From an uncultured Bacteroidia bacterium (GTDB lineage Bacteria; Bacteroidota; Bacteroidia; Bacteroidales; F082), in assembly GCA_902791165.1 (NCBI GenBank), contig CADAVB010000001.1:1-64000 (forward strand): 64,000 bases of DNA. The letters are read 5' to 3'. This document shows positions 26,119 through 34,231 of this stretch, piece by piece (within the stretch, counting starts at the first letter, position 1; each line of letters opens with the position of its first letter). The notes below the pieces were generated by a model. It saw only the letters and a program-made list of their open reading frames with translations. It was not told the origin of the DNA and did no database searches. The translations under genes and the position numbers were made by a program.

Positions 26119-27867
26119 TTATTTCTCTTCTTTTTTGAAAACCTCAGGATTAGAGATTATGGCATTCCTCATAATCTCAATACTTCTCCGTATCAAGTCC
26201 TTATTATTGAATTTACTATTGCTCAAATATGCTTCATGTTTTCTTGGATCACAATTGTCAACCAATGGATGGTCAATATTATTGCGAACGCAATAAGGCA
26301 AAGTCATACTCTCCATTTTTTCCAATGAATTAGTATTGTACCAATCAAAAAGGTCAGCATCGGTAATGATACCGCTATCTTTTAGCCAATCGTCCAATTC
26401 TTTCACTTTCTTATCCAACATATTTTGCATGTAACCAAATAGTTCTATGTGGTATTCAATTGAAGGCTCGTCAAAAGCGATGTAATTAATTTCATTCATA
26501 GAAACGTATGGTAAAACTCTTTCGTCAAGTTTGCTAATTTTTGATTCTTGAGATTGCTCTTCACGCTTTACAACAATTGGCAAAATGCCATTTTGGGCTA
26601 ATTCCTTAACAATATAAGGAGAATGAGTTGTGATAATTACCTGATAATTAGATTTTTCAGAGAGCAATTTTATTGTTTCATACATTTCAATTTGGGCTGA
26701 AGGATGTAAATGGGTTTCTGGTTCTTCAAAAGCAAGAATAGTATTAGTTAAGTTTTTTGTGTTTATTTCTGTAAGTAACCTAAATACAGCATTCTTTATC
26801 TTTAACTGCAAACCTTCACCCCTGTTTTTCAGAGGAATACTTAATGGCAAATCAATTTGTTTGAAAACCAAACTGTTTTGTGTAAATAAGTCGATTTTTT
26901 CATTTTCTATAATGTACAAGTTTTCATTTGTACTATCTAAATTTAGATATTCTGATAACTTTTTAGCTGTATAAACCTTTGCTTTTTCAATAGACTTATA
27001 AACTTTGTTTGCATTATATGGTGTAAACAAAAGGTTTAGGTAGTCATTTATTGGAGTTTTTGATGTGTACAATATATACTTTGGGAAAACTAAACCGAAT
27101 TTGGATTCAATTTGATCTAAATCATCAAGATTCACCCATTGTTCATCATGAATTTTTTCTCCTATACTATTGTAGTATTCAAATAATTCAGAACATATTT
27201 GTTCTTTTATTTTTATCTCTTCAGCTCTACTTTTGCTTTTAATTGCTGCGTATAAAACACCTCTCTTTTTTGATTTGCATTCTTCTTTTAATTGATGTAA
27301 CACTTTGCATAACTTGTCAGCATCCTTACCCATCTCATTATATAATGCTTTCAATTCCTGAAATGTGCAATCAGAGAATAACTTTCCCAATTTATTATAG
27401 AAGTGTTTTTTAATGCAATACCCCATTTGATTTCCATCAGAAAGGTAATTATATGAATGACGCATATATTTTCTTATACAAATGTCACCATTCTTTGACA
27501 AATAGTCCTTGCTGAAGATAAAGTCTGATTCTTCTGTACTAATAGGAATAATAGCATCATTGAAATATATATCCACGGAAATATAAAAATCATCATAAAT
27601 GAATTCTTTGATGGTTTCTCCTTGAGATGTTTCCCCTGTTATTTCATCATAATACGAAGGATTTTCATATTCATACCAATCAAAACCAGCAGCAGCAAAA
27701 TCATTATGGTTCAATTCTCTTTTTTGGTCAAAAAACCATTCTAATGCTGCCAAAATTGTGGACTTTCCAGTATCGTTTTTGCCAATAATACAATTAAAAT
27801 CGTCAAAATCTATTTCTGCATGTTTAAATGCTCGGAAGTTGTTGATTATTATCTTTTTTATCTTCAT
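26119..27867 (-). CDS. AAA/OLD-type ATPase with possible C-terminal HEPN-like tail
   Basis: A 582-residue SMC/RecF-like ATPase: N-terminal KIIINNFRAFKHAEIDF, Walker A GKNDTGKST (29-37), Walker B/ABC motif ILAFEEPETHLHP (377-389) and a TTHSPYIV histidine switch. No TOPRIM nuclease follows. Instead the last ~110 residues are helical and contain RNNIDH (528-533), an R-x4-H pattern typical of HEPN ribonucleases. ATPase-HEPN pairs occur in anti-phage abortive systems, so a defence role is proposed, not shown. ATG 27867 begins the conserved part. Codon use and composition are AT-rich compared with neighbours, suggesting transfer. Confidence 0.72.
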   Translation of the reverse strand: MKIKKIIINNFRAFKHAEIDFDDFNCIIGKNDTGKSTILAALEWFFDQKRELNHNDFAAAGFDWYEYENPSYYDEITGETSQGETIKEFIYDDFYISVDIYFNDAIIPISTEESDFIFSKDYLSKNGDICIRKYMRHSYNYLSDGNQMGYCIKKHFYNKLGKLFSDCTFQELKALYNEMGKDADKLCKVLHQLKEECKSKKRGVLYAAIKSKSRAEEIKIKEQICSELFEYYNSIGEKIHDEQWVNLDDLDQIESKFGLVFPKYILYTSKTPINDYLNLLFTPYNANKVYKSIEKAKVYTAKKLSEYLNLDSTNENLYIIENEKIDLFTQNSLVFKQIDLPLSIPLKNRGEGLQLKIKNAVFRLLTEINTKNLTNTILAFEEPETHLHPSAQIEMYETIKLLSEKSNYQVIITTHSPYIVKELAQNGILPIVVKREEQSQESKISKLDERVLPYVSMNEINYIAFDEPSIEYHIELFGYMQNMLDKKVKELDDWLKDSGIITDADLFDWYNTNSLEKMESMTLPYCVRNNIDHPLVDNCDPRKHEAYLSNSKFNNKDLIRRSIEIMRNAIISNPEVFKKEEK

Positions 27868-27907
27868 GGTTTTTTTGTTGAAATATTGTTGAACCTTTAT
27901 TGATTCT

Positions 27908-30070
27908 TTATTCCTCAATTAGTAAATTCCATAGTTTTTCATCCAACATATTTTTAAATCTTTCTTTGCTTCCTTTTGGAATAATAATTTTCTCTAATGA
28001 GCTGCAATCCAAAAAAGCACAATCTTCGATGCTTGTTACTGAATCTGGTATTACTATTTCTTGCAAAGATATGCATTTCATAAACGCTTCATGGCCAATG
28101 CTTTTTACCGAATTTGGAATAATTATTTTCTTCAATGATTCGCATTGAAAAAAAGCGGCACCTTTTATGCTGGTTACCGAATTAGGAATATCTATTGATT
28201 GCAGCGAATAACATCCCATAAATGCCTCATAACCAATTACCTTTATTGAATTAGGGATGGAAACATGTTGCAAGGATGAACAACTGCAGAAAGCCACATC
28301 TCCGATGCTTGCGACCGAATTTGGAATTGTGATTTGCTGTAAGGAATAACAATGGCAAAAAGCATTTTCTCCTATACTATTGACTGAATTAGGAATAATG
28401 AGATTGACTAAATCTGTTCCGCGGAAAGCCATGTCCCCGATGCTTGTCACTGAATTTGGGATGGTGATTTGTCTTAAAGATTTACATCCATCAAAAACCT
28501 CATGTCCAATACTTGTAACTAAATTAGGAATGTTGATTTGTTGCAACGCTTTGCAGCCCCAGAATGCTCCATCACCTATACAAGAAACTGACTCGGGTAT
28601 TGTGATTTGTCGCAAGGATTCACATGCTTCAAAAGCAGAGTCCCCAATAGTATGAATCGAATCGGGAAGATTAACTTGTTCCAAAGACACACATTGTGAA
28701 AACACTCCAACACCGATGCAAGTAATTGCATTGGGAATGGAGATTTGCTTCAGGGATTTACACTCAGAAAATGCCCAATCACCGATAATCTTGACTGAAT
28801 TTGAAATGATGATTTGTTGTAAAGAATCACATTCGCTGAATGTTTGGTAATCAATGCGTGTTATCGAATTAGGAATGACAATCCGAAGTAAAGAGGTGCA
28901 CCTGAAAAATGCTGCTGCTCCTAAACTTGTAACAGAATTAGGTATATCGATTTGTTGTAAAGAATCACACAGAGAAAAAGCTTCCCAACCGATGCTTGTA
29001 ACCGAAGTTGGAATAACGACTTGTTGCAAAGATTCACAAGCTAAAAAAGCCTGATCATCAATTTTCTCCACCGAATTGGGAATGGTAATTTGGCCTAATA
29101 AAGAACATGATCCAAATGCCTGATAACAAATCTCTTTAGTTCCAAATTTTATCGAATAAGTTTCAAGCTCGGTATTAATACATTTCAGCAATCGCTTCCC
29201 GTCTTTGCTGTAAACAACACCATGTTCGTCTTCTATGCCGTCATCAATTTCTATTTTGGCAACCTCTATCGGTAAGCTATATACTTTTCCCTTAGCGTTA
29301 GAAAAACAAAGAATCTGTGCTGTCCATGATTTGCCTTCGTCAAATTCATACTTGTCGAAAGACTGGCTGTAATAACCATCTCCGTTTAATAACGAACAGA
29401 ATTCCGTCATTCGGTTGTCTATTTCAGAATAATTGAAATACGGCCCAACACAAACAAATTGGTTATACCCATTCAGACTGTCTTTAACCAAAGCAGAAAA
29501 CTTTTCAAGATCAAAACACAACATATCCAACACATTGGAAAAGATATGCAAAGTAGGCGTTTCTTCGCTGCAAACAATATCGTCTTGGGTCAAATCATCA
29601 AACTTCTTGTTTACAGTCTTAATCTCAGCATCGGGAAAAAACACTGATGCATGAAGTGCAGCACGTTTCAAACAAATCTCGGAAGGCTCAATCAATGTAA
29701 TGGTCTTTACCTTTTGTGTACAGCCTTTGTTGCAAAGGAAATCCGCATAACACATTGTTCCCAAGGCTTGCCCGCAACCATAATCAATGATATTGATTTC
29801 GGGTTGCTCCAAGAATTCTTTTGGTAGTTTGCCAAAAGCGTAACTCAATTTGGCTTGGTGCATCTTGCCGAAAGCGAACAAATAGGCGGCCATTTGCGGC
29901 TCGGAATCCAAAATGTCAATGCCTCGGTTCAAGGCCTCAAAGAGTTCATCCTGCAAGGCTTGCGGCAATTCACGGTAGAATTTGGTGGACAAATCCCTCA
30001 CTTTGTCGAAAGTAGGATTGTCCATGTATTTCAGCTTGTAGGCGTAGTTGGTGTTTTGTTCTATCATCAT
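27908..30070 (-). CDS. methyltransferase-like domain fused to BspA-type leucine-rich repeats
   Basis: A 720-residue protein without signal peptide. Residues ~94-230 look like a class I SAM methyltransferase (motif I IIDYGCGQALG, motif II TLIEPSEICLKRA, IFSNVLDML). From ~325 to the end are 17 repeats of 23 residues with consensus GxxAFxxCxSLxQIxIPNSVTSI, the BspA/LRR_5 type, closed by a PKGSKERFKNML cap. BspA repeats are usually on surface proteins; a cytoplasmic fusion to an enzyme-like domain is unusual and points to a recognition module. It precedes the AAA ATPase gene by 40 bp on the same strand. Target unknown. Confidence 0.78.
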   Translation of the reverse strand: MMIEQNTNYAYKLKYMDNPTFDKVRDLSTKFYRELPQALQDELFEALNRGIDILDSEPQMAAYLFAFGKMHQAKLSYAFGKLPKEFLEQPEINIIDYGCGQALGTMCYADFLCNKGCTQKVKTITLIEPSEICLKRAALHASVFFPDAEIKTVNKKFDDLTQDDIVCSEETPTLHIFSNVLDMLCFDLEKFSALVKDSLNGYNQFVCVGPYFNYSEIDNRMTEFCSLLNGDGYYSQSFDKYEFDEGKSWTAQILCFSNAKGKVYSLPIEVAKIEIDDGIEDEHGVVYSKDGKRLLKCINTELETYSIKFGTKEICYQAFGSCSLLGQITIPNSVEKIDDQAFLACESLQQVVIPTSVTSIGWEAFSLCDSLQQIDIPNSVTSLGAAAFFRCTSLLRIVIPNSITRIDYQTFSECDSLQQIIISNSVKIIGDWAFSECKSLKQISIPNAITCIGVGVFSQCVSLEQVNLPDSIHTIGDSAFEACESLRQITIPESVSCIGDGAFWGCKALQQINIPNLVTSIGHEVFDGCKSLRQITIPNSVTSIGDMAFRGTDLVNLIIPNSVNSIGENAFCHCYSLQQITIPNSVASIGDVAFCSCSSLQHVSIPNSIKVIGYEAFMGCYSLQSIDIPNSVTSIKGAAFFQCESLKKIIIPNSVKSIGHEAFMKCISLQEIVIPDSVTSIEDCAFLDCSSLEKIIIPKGSKERFKNMLDEKLWNLLIEE

Positions 30071-30090
30071 TTCAATTGGCGGTTAATTCA

Positions 30091-30351
30091 TTACAGCAAT
30101 TTCTTCAATTCCTCAATATCGGGCATGGCTTTCCGCAGTTCCTCTGGCATTTCGGCTGTGGTTTTGTAGGTTGCTACGCCCATGGGCTTGCAGTCCTTCA
30201 ATTCGGCAATCATGATTGCCGAATTAATAACTGCTTGATTATCATTATTCTGAAAATCGACAATTGCAATTGGCGAATTAATGCTCAATTCGTCGGTTAT
30301 GACCGATGAATTTGGAATTACTGCCTTGTTGTATGTCGCTGGTTGGTTCAT
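30091..30351 (-). CDS. small ORF; YhcG/DUF1016-like C-terminal fragment joined to palindromic repeats
   Basis: An 86-residue frame. The last ~40 residues (LKDCKPMGVATYKTTAEMPEELRKAMPDIEEL) resemble the extreme C terminus of YhcG/DUF1016 PD-(D/E)XK nucleases; the nuclease body is missing. The first ~45 residues (NSSVITDEL, NSPIAIVDF, NSAIMIAEL) are encoded by palindromes at 30200-30313. It may be a remnant kept open by repeats or a real small protein. Ends 20 bp before the methyltransferase/LRR gene. Confidence 0.4.
   Translation of the reverse strand: MNQPATYNKAVIPNSSVITDELSINSPIAIVDFQNNDNQAVINSAIMIAELKDCKPMGVATYKTTAEMPEELRKAMPDIEELKKLL
30200..30313. repeat. three palindromes with AATTC/GAATT edges
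   Basis: A perfect 26-bp palindrome (half AATTCGGCAATCA, 30200-30225), an imperfect one around 30253-30277 (CAATTG-CAATTG core), and AATTCGTCGGT-TATG-ACCGATGAATT (about 30288-30313). Each is about one turn longer than a typical operator and each encodes a similar nonapeptide on the minus strand. Confidence 0.8.
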
Positions 30352-30380
30352 GTGCCTTGTATTTTATGTGCAAATATAGA

Positions 30381-31403
30381 TTATTTTCCCGTTATCGTTT
30401 CTCCCAAAAGATTCATTTCGTGTTTGTTATAGTTCTCTTGCGCTTTTTCCTTGCTCGCATTCGCATAGCAATACTCGCACAAATGCGGGCAGGTGTTGTA
30501 TTCACCAATGTCCTTGCTCACCATGCAGCCGCAGAACTCCCGCTGGCCTTTGTCGCGGTTGTCGCGGTGCTTGATGATGGTCGGTTTGGGATTGAAGAGG
30601 TCGCCTTCGGTAATCTCCACGCCGAGGAAGTCCATCAAAGCCTTGTCGTGATGGGCGAAGCGAATCATCAAGTCATCGTCAATGCAGCGGTTGTGCTGGA
30701 TGCCGTATGGCGTAAGGTCAATCTTCTCGCCACAGGTGGCCAATTGGTAGTGCCATTTTTGGTTGAGGTCTGAAAGCCTTTGGGCAAACTCTTCCATCTG
30801 GGCAGTTGTCCATTCCGCATAGTTCACATGGCTTTTTTCAAGATTGGCTTTCACCTTTTTATATAAGGCGATGTCGGCATAACTGAAAACGAGTTTTTCC
30901 GTGTAACCCTTCAGTTGGTCGCCGATGTTTTCCACTTTTTCCAACAGGTCGTCCATATTGATTTGGCCCGTCAGAATCAAAGGGTCGAAACGCCAAATCA
31001 CACGGCCTTGGCCCAATTGGTCCACTAACCTTTTGAATGTATCAATCCTTTGCTCCAAAGGCGGAACGCCCTTTTCCAAGCCTTCTTTCTTGTAATCATT
31101 GAGCGTGTATTGGATGTAGCAGCCGATATTCCTTTCCTTCAGTTCATCCAAATGCCCAAGCAACGGCTTCGGGTTCTTCGACCAAAACACGATGAAGCGG
31201 CATTTCTCATACGAAACGAAACTCTTCACACCATTGAAGGGATTGGTCCAAGCGGAATAGCCCACTTTCAACCGATGGAAGAACCATTCGGCATAGAAAG
31301 CCGGAATGTCCGTGCTCCGGCTTGCGGAGATGATGACCGGAGCTTGCGCCTCCGCCATCATGCTGTTATCTCGCTGGATTTGTGTCTTTTGCCATTGTGC
31401 CAT
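30381..31403 (-). CDS. DUF1848 family protein
   Basis: A 340-residue protein matching DUF1848: ISASRSTDIPAFYAEWFFHRL near the start, FIVFWSKNPKPLLGHLDEL, VIWRFDPLIL and a C-terminal cysteine group (CGCMVSKDIGEYNTCPHLCEYCYA). The CxxCxxCY-type cluster and barrel-like alternation recall radical-SAM enzymes, but the family is uncharacterised. Start is either 31403 or the ATG at 31361 (MMAEAQ). Single gene with a gap on both sides. Confidence 0.75.
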   Translation of the reverse strand: MAQWQKTQIQRDNSMMAEAQAPVIISASRSTDIPAFYAEWFFHRLKVGYSAWTNPFNGVKSFVSYEKCRFIVFWSKNPKPLLGHLDELKERNIGCYIQYTLNDYKKEGLEKGVPPLEQRIDTFKRLVDQLGQGRVIWRFDPLILTGQINMDDLLEKVENIGDQLKGYTEKLVFSYADIALYKKVKANLEKSHVNYAEWTTAQMEEFAQRLSDLNQKWHYQLATCGEKIDLTPYGIQHNRCIDDDLMIRFAHHDKALMDFLGVEITEGDLFNPKPTIIKHRDNRDKGQREFCGCMVSKDIGEYNTCPHLCEYCYANASKEKAQENYNKHEMNLLGETITGK

Positions 31404-31704
31404 CTGTCACTTCTTTTTTACGCAGCAAAGTTATGAAAAAACATTGTTTTCTTGCTCGTTTTTGCTTTTCGCATGGTTGTAGTTTTTATTCGCCTTTACC
31501 CATATCTCCAAATCGGAACAGAATTGCACTTTATAAAGTGCAATTTTATAACAAAACTGCCCTTTCAGAAGTGCAATCTGTCCAAATTGTATTGTCGCGC
31601 TCGTCTTTCCCTTCCCAAAAAACAGCCGAGGGCACGCCAAAATTGACGCACCCTCGAGCAACGACTCAAAACACGTATAGGACAAAGCAAAAATCAATTA
31701 TGCC
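31404..31704. other. gene-free gap with palindromic repeats
   Basis: Holds a perfect 24-bp palindrome (half AATTGCACTTTA, 31522-31545), a related degenerate unit (31558-31580) and the terminator of the 4-hydroxybutyrate operon (31615-31657). On the minus strand the repeat reads IALYKVQF / IALLKGQF. No gene recognised. Confidence 0.7.
31615..31657 (-). terminator. terminator of the abfD-sucD operon
   Basis: Minus strand: CGAGGGTGCGTC - AATTTT - GGCGTGCCCTCG (with G-U pairs), then GCTG and six T. Begins 48 bp after the sucD stop. Confidence 0.8.
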
Positions 31705-33072
31705 TCATCTCCATATTTCTTCATCCGATGGCACTTGTATTCGGCTTGAAAGCGGTGCCACGCGGGTAATGTTCAGCAAATGCTTGTAGGTGAAGTTCTC
31801 CGAGATGGAGTTGTTGCCCCAGCTGCCGCAGCCGAGCGTGTTGGTTACAGGCAGGCCGTTTTGGATGCAGCCTCCTGCTGTGGTGGCACAGATGGCGTTC
31901 ACAATGAGGCGCGACACGGAGAGTTCAGTGCCCACTTTGATGATGTTGGCTTGGTTGTTGGAATGCAAGCCTGCCGTGTGTCCGTTGCCTTCGCAAGCGA
32001 GGTTGGTGGCGGCAATCTCAATGGCTTGGTCGAAATATTGGTAGGGGAAGGCACCCAGCACAGGGCACATCTTTTCCTTGCTGATGGGGTCGTCGTCGCC
32101 GAACTTGCCGTTAGACTCGACGATGATGGCCTTCACGTCGCCGGGGATTTGGATGCCGGCTTTCATGGCGATGTATTGCGCCGACTGGCCGACGACATCC
32201 CTCGCCGTGTGGCCGTCCTCGAAGATGGCGTTGATGACCTTCTCGCGCTCTTCGGCATTGCAGACGTAGCCACGGTTGTCGCGACAGGCCTGCATGATTT
32301 CGTCGTGGGCTTCCTGCGGATAGATGAAGCTCTGCTCGCCCGAGCAGATGATGCCGTTGTCGAACGAGCGGCCGGTGATAATCTTGCTGATGGCCAAAGG
32401 ATACTCAATGTAGCGGTCGAGGATCACTTGCACGTTGCCTGCGCCCACGCCGTAGGAGGGCTTGCCCGACGAATAGGCCGACTTCACCATGGCCATGCCG
32501 CCTGTGGCCACGGTCACGTCGCAAAGTGCCATCAAAGCCTGGGTCTTTTCCAAAGAGGGTTCCTCAATCACCTGAACCATGCCATCCGGCACTTCCATCT
32601 GCTCGATGGCTTTCAAGATGAGCTTCACGGCCATAGTGGAGCAGTTCTTTGCCTTCGGATGGGGCGAGATGATGATGGCGTTCTTGGTTTTCAGCGCGAA
32701 GGAAATCTTCGACATGGGCGTGACGATGGGGTTGGTCATCGGGACGACACCGGCCACCACGCCAATCGGCTTGGCGATTTCAATCAGGCCAGTGCGCTCG
32801 TCCATACTGATCATGCCCATTGATTTCTTGCCTTTCAGGTCGTACCAAATTCCTTTCGACTTGTTGCGGTTTTTCGCCACTTTGTCTTCATAAACGCCCA
32901 TCTTGGTTTCCTCGACGGCGGCCTTGGCCAATTCCTCGGCGTGTTCGAAGATGGTGCGTGTGACGAGTTTCACGGTGTTGTCGCAGTCGTCTTGGTCGAA
33001 GTGGGTGGCGTAGTAGGCTTGGGCTTTGCGAGCCTTGTCAATCATTGCTTTGATTTCTTCTGTTGCAGTCAT
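31705..33072 (-). CDS. sucD: succinate-semialdehyde dehydrogenase (CoA-acylating)
   Basis: A 455-residue CoA-acylating aldehyde dehydrogenase. The active-site region FDNGIICSGEQSFIYP has the nucleophilic Cys; PIGVVAGVVPMTNPIVTPMSK is the CoA/NAD-binding start shared with AdhE. In this operon it should reduce succinyl-CoA to succinate semialdehyde. ATG 33072 (MTATEEIKAMI) is used; an upstream in-frame start would run into the previous gene's end. Twenty bases after the dehydrogenase gene. General EutE/AdhE-like activity on other acyl-CoAs cannot be excluded. Confidence 0.92.
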   Translation of the reverse strand: MTATEEIKAMIDKARKAQAYYATHFDQDDCDNTVKLVTRTIFEHAEELAKAAVEETKMGVYEDKVAKNRNKSKGIWYDLKGKKSMGMISMDERTGLIEIAKPIGVVAGVVPMTNPIVTPMSKISFALKTKNAIIISPHPKAKNCSTMAVKLILKAIEQMEVPDGMVQVIEEPSLEKTQALMALCDVTVATGGMAMVKSAYSSGKPSYGVGAGNVQVILDRYIEYPLAISKIITGRSFDNGIICSGEQSFIYPQEAHDEIMQACRDNRGYVCNAEEREKVINAIFEDGHTARDVVGQSAQYIAMKAGIQIPGDVKAIIVESNGKFGDDDPISKEKMCPVLGAFPYQYFDQAIEIAATNLACEGNGHTAGLHSNNQANIIKVGTELSVSRLIVNAICATTAGGCIQNGLPVTNTLGCGSWGNNSISENFTYKHLLNITRVAPLSSRIQVPSDEEIWR

Positions 33073-33091
33073 GATATGGTTGTTTTTGTTG

Positions 33092-34222
33092 TTAATATAA
33101 TGCTTGGTAAATGCTTCTGATTTCGTCGGCATCCAAATGGACATAGTTGTTGGCCAAAAGGCGTTGTTGGGTTTGCAGCACATTCTCCGTGAAACCGTCA
33201 ATTTCCTCGGGCCTCATTCCGTAATGGTGAAGATGGTTTTTCGGGGTGAGTTTGCCCAAGAGTTCATCCAACTTTTGGTAGATGAGTCTCGGATTGGTGT
33301 CCGACAAAGCCTTGTCGATGTGGAGGTTGCGCACCAAAAGCTCATTCAGTTCCATGATGCTGCCATTGGGGTTTTTCCTGAAATAGGTCTTGAACACCTC
33401 GGTGAGGAACTGGTAGTTGGCCTCGCCATGAGGCACATGGTAGTTTCCGCCCAAAGGATAGGACAGTGCGTGAACGGCACCCACACCAGCGTTACCGAAG
33501 GCGATGCCCGCAAAGTTGCTGGCGATGAGCATCTCCTCAAAATGGTCGAAACGGTAGTCTTCGCCTTGTTCGGCGATGCCGTTGAACACTTTGAGAATCA
33601 TTCCGATAGCTTTTTCGGAAAATACTTTGGTGTAAGCATTTGCCTTGGGCGACAGATAGGCTTCCATGGCGTGAATCAAGGCATCGATGGCGCTGAAAGC
33701 GTATGGCTTGAACGGCAAGCCTTTCAGCAGTTCAGGGATGAGCACGGCATGGTCGGGGAGGATGGCGTTGTCGGCCAATCCCATCTTGGTGTGCTTGCTC
33801 TTGATTTCGGCAATGGAGATGTTGGTCACTTCGCTACCGGTGCCGCAGGTGGTGGGCACGATGACGAGTTCTTTTTCCTTCACAATCGGGATTTTCCGTT
33901 CGAAAGCGTCAGTGACGTTCTCCAAGTTTTTGAGAACGAAGAGTTTGGCAATGTCAATGACGGTGCCTCCGCCAATGCCAACGACACGCTTGAAAGTGGT
34001 GCCCTTTACATCGGCAAGGATGCGGTTCATCATCTCGTCGGAGGGTTCGCCCATCCCGTATTGGTCTTGCATCACGAAGGTGCAAGGCAGGTTTAAGGCT
34101 TTCATAAACGGCTCGTAGATAAAGGTTTGCGTGATGACGAGGTCGTCTTTCGACAAGGCAAACGCTTCGGCAAACTCGGCGAATGTCTTGTAGGTGCTTA
34201 TGCTTGTTTTGACTGAAAACAT
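33092..34222 (-). CDS. 4-hydroxybutyrate dehydrogenase (iron-type alcohol dehydrogenase)
   Basis: A 376-residue group III alcohol dehydrogenase. GIGGGTVIDIAKLF binds NAD(P), PTTCGTGSEVTN is the family motif, and the metal ligands lie in ALIHAMEAYLS, GAVHALSYPLGG and HVPHGEAN. Located between the CoA-transferase and sucD, it fits succinate semialdehyde to 4-hydroxybutyrate. Substrate assignment rests on gene context; the closest named homologues are 4hbD/abfH-type enzymes of Clostridium kluyveri and Porphyromonas. Confidence 0.9.
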   Translation of the reverse strand: MFSVKTSISTYKTFAEFAEAFALSKDDLVITQTFIYEPFMKALNLPCTFVMQDQYGMGEPSDEMMNRILADVKGTTFKRVVGIGGGTVIDIAKLFVLKNLENVTDAFERKIPIVKEKELVIVPTTCGTGSEVTNISIAEIKSKHTKMGLADNAILPDHAVLIPELLKGLPFKPYAFSAIDALIHAMEAYLSPKANAYTKVFSEKAIGMILKVFNGIAEQGEDYRFDHFEEMLIASNFAGIAFGNAGVGAVHALSYPLGGNYHVPHGEANYQFLTEVFKTYFRKNPNGSIMELNELLVRNLHIDKALSDTNPRLIYQKLDELLGKLTPKNHLHHYGMRPEEIDGFTENVLQTQQRLLANNYVHLDADEIRSIYQALY

Positions 34223-34231
34223 GACGTTATG

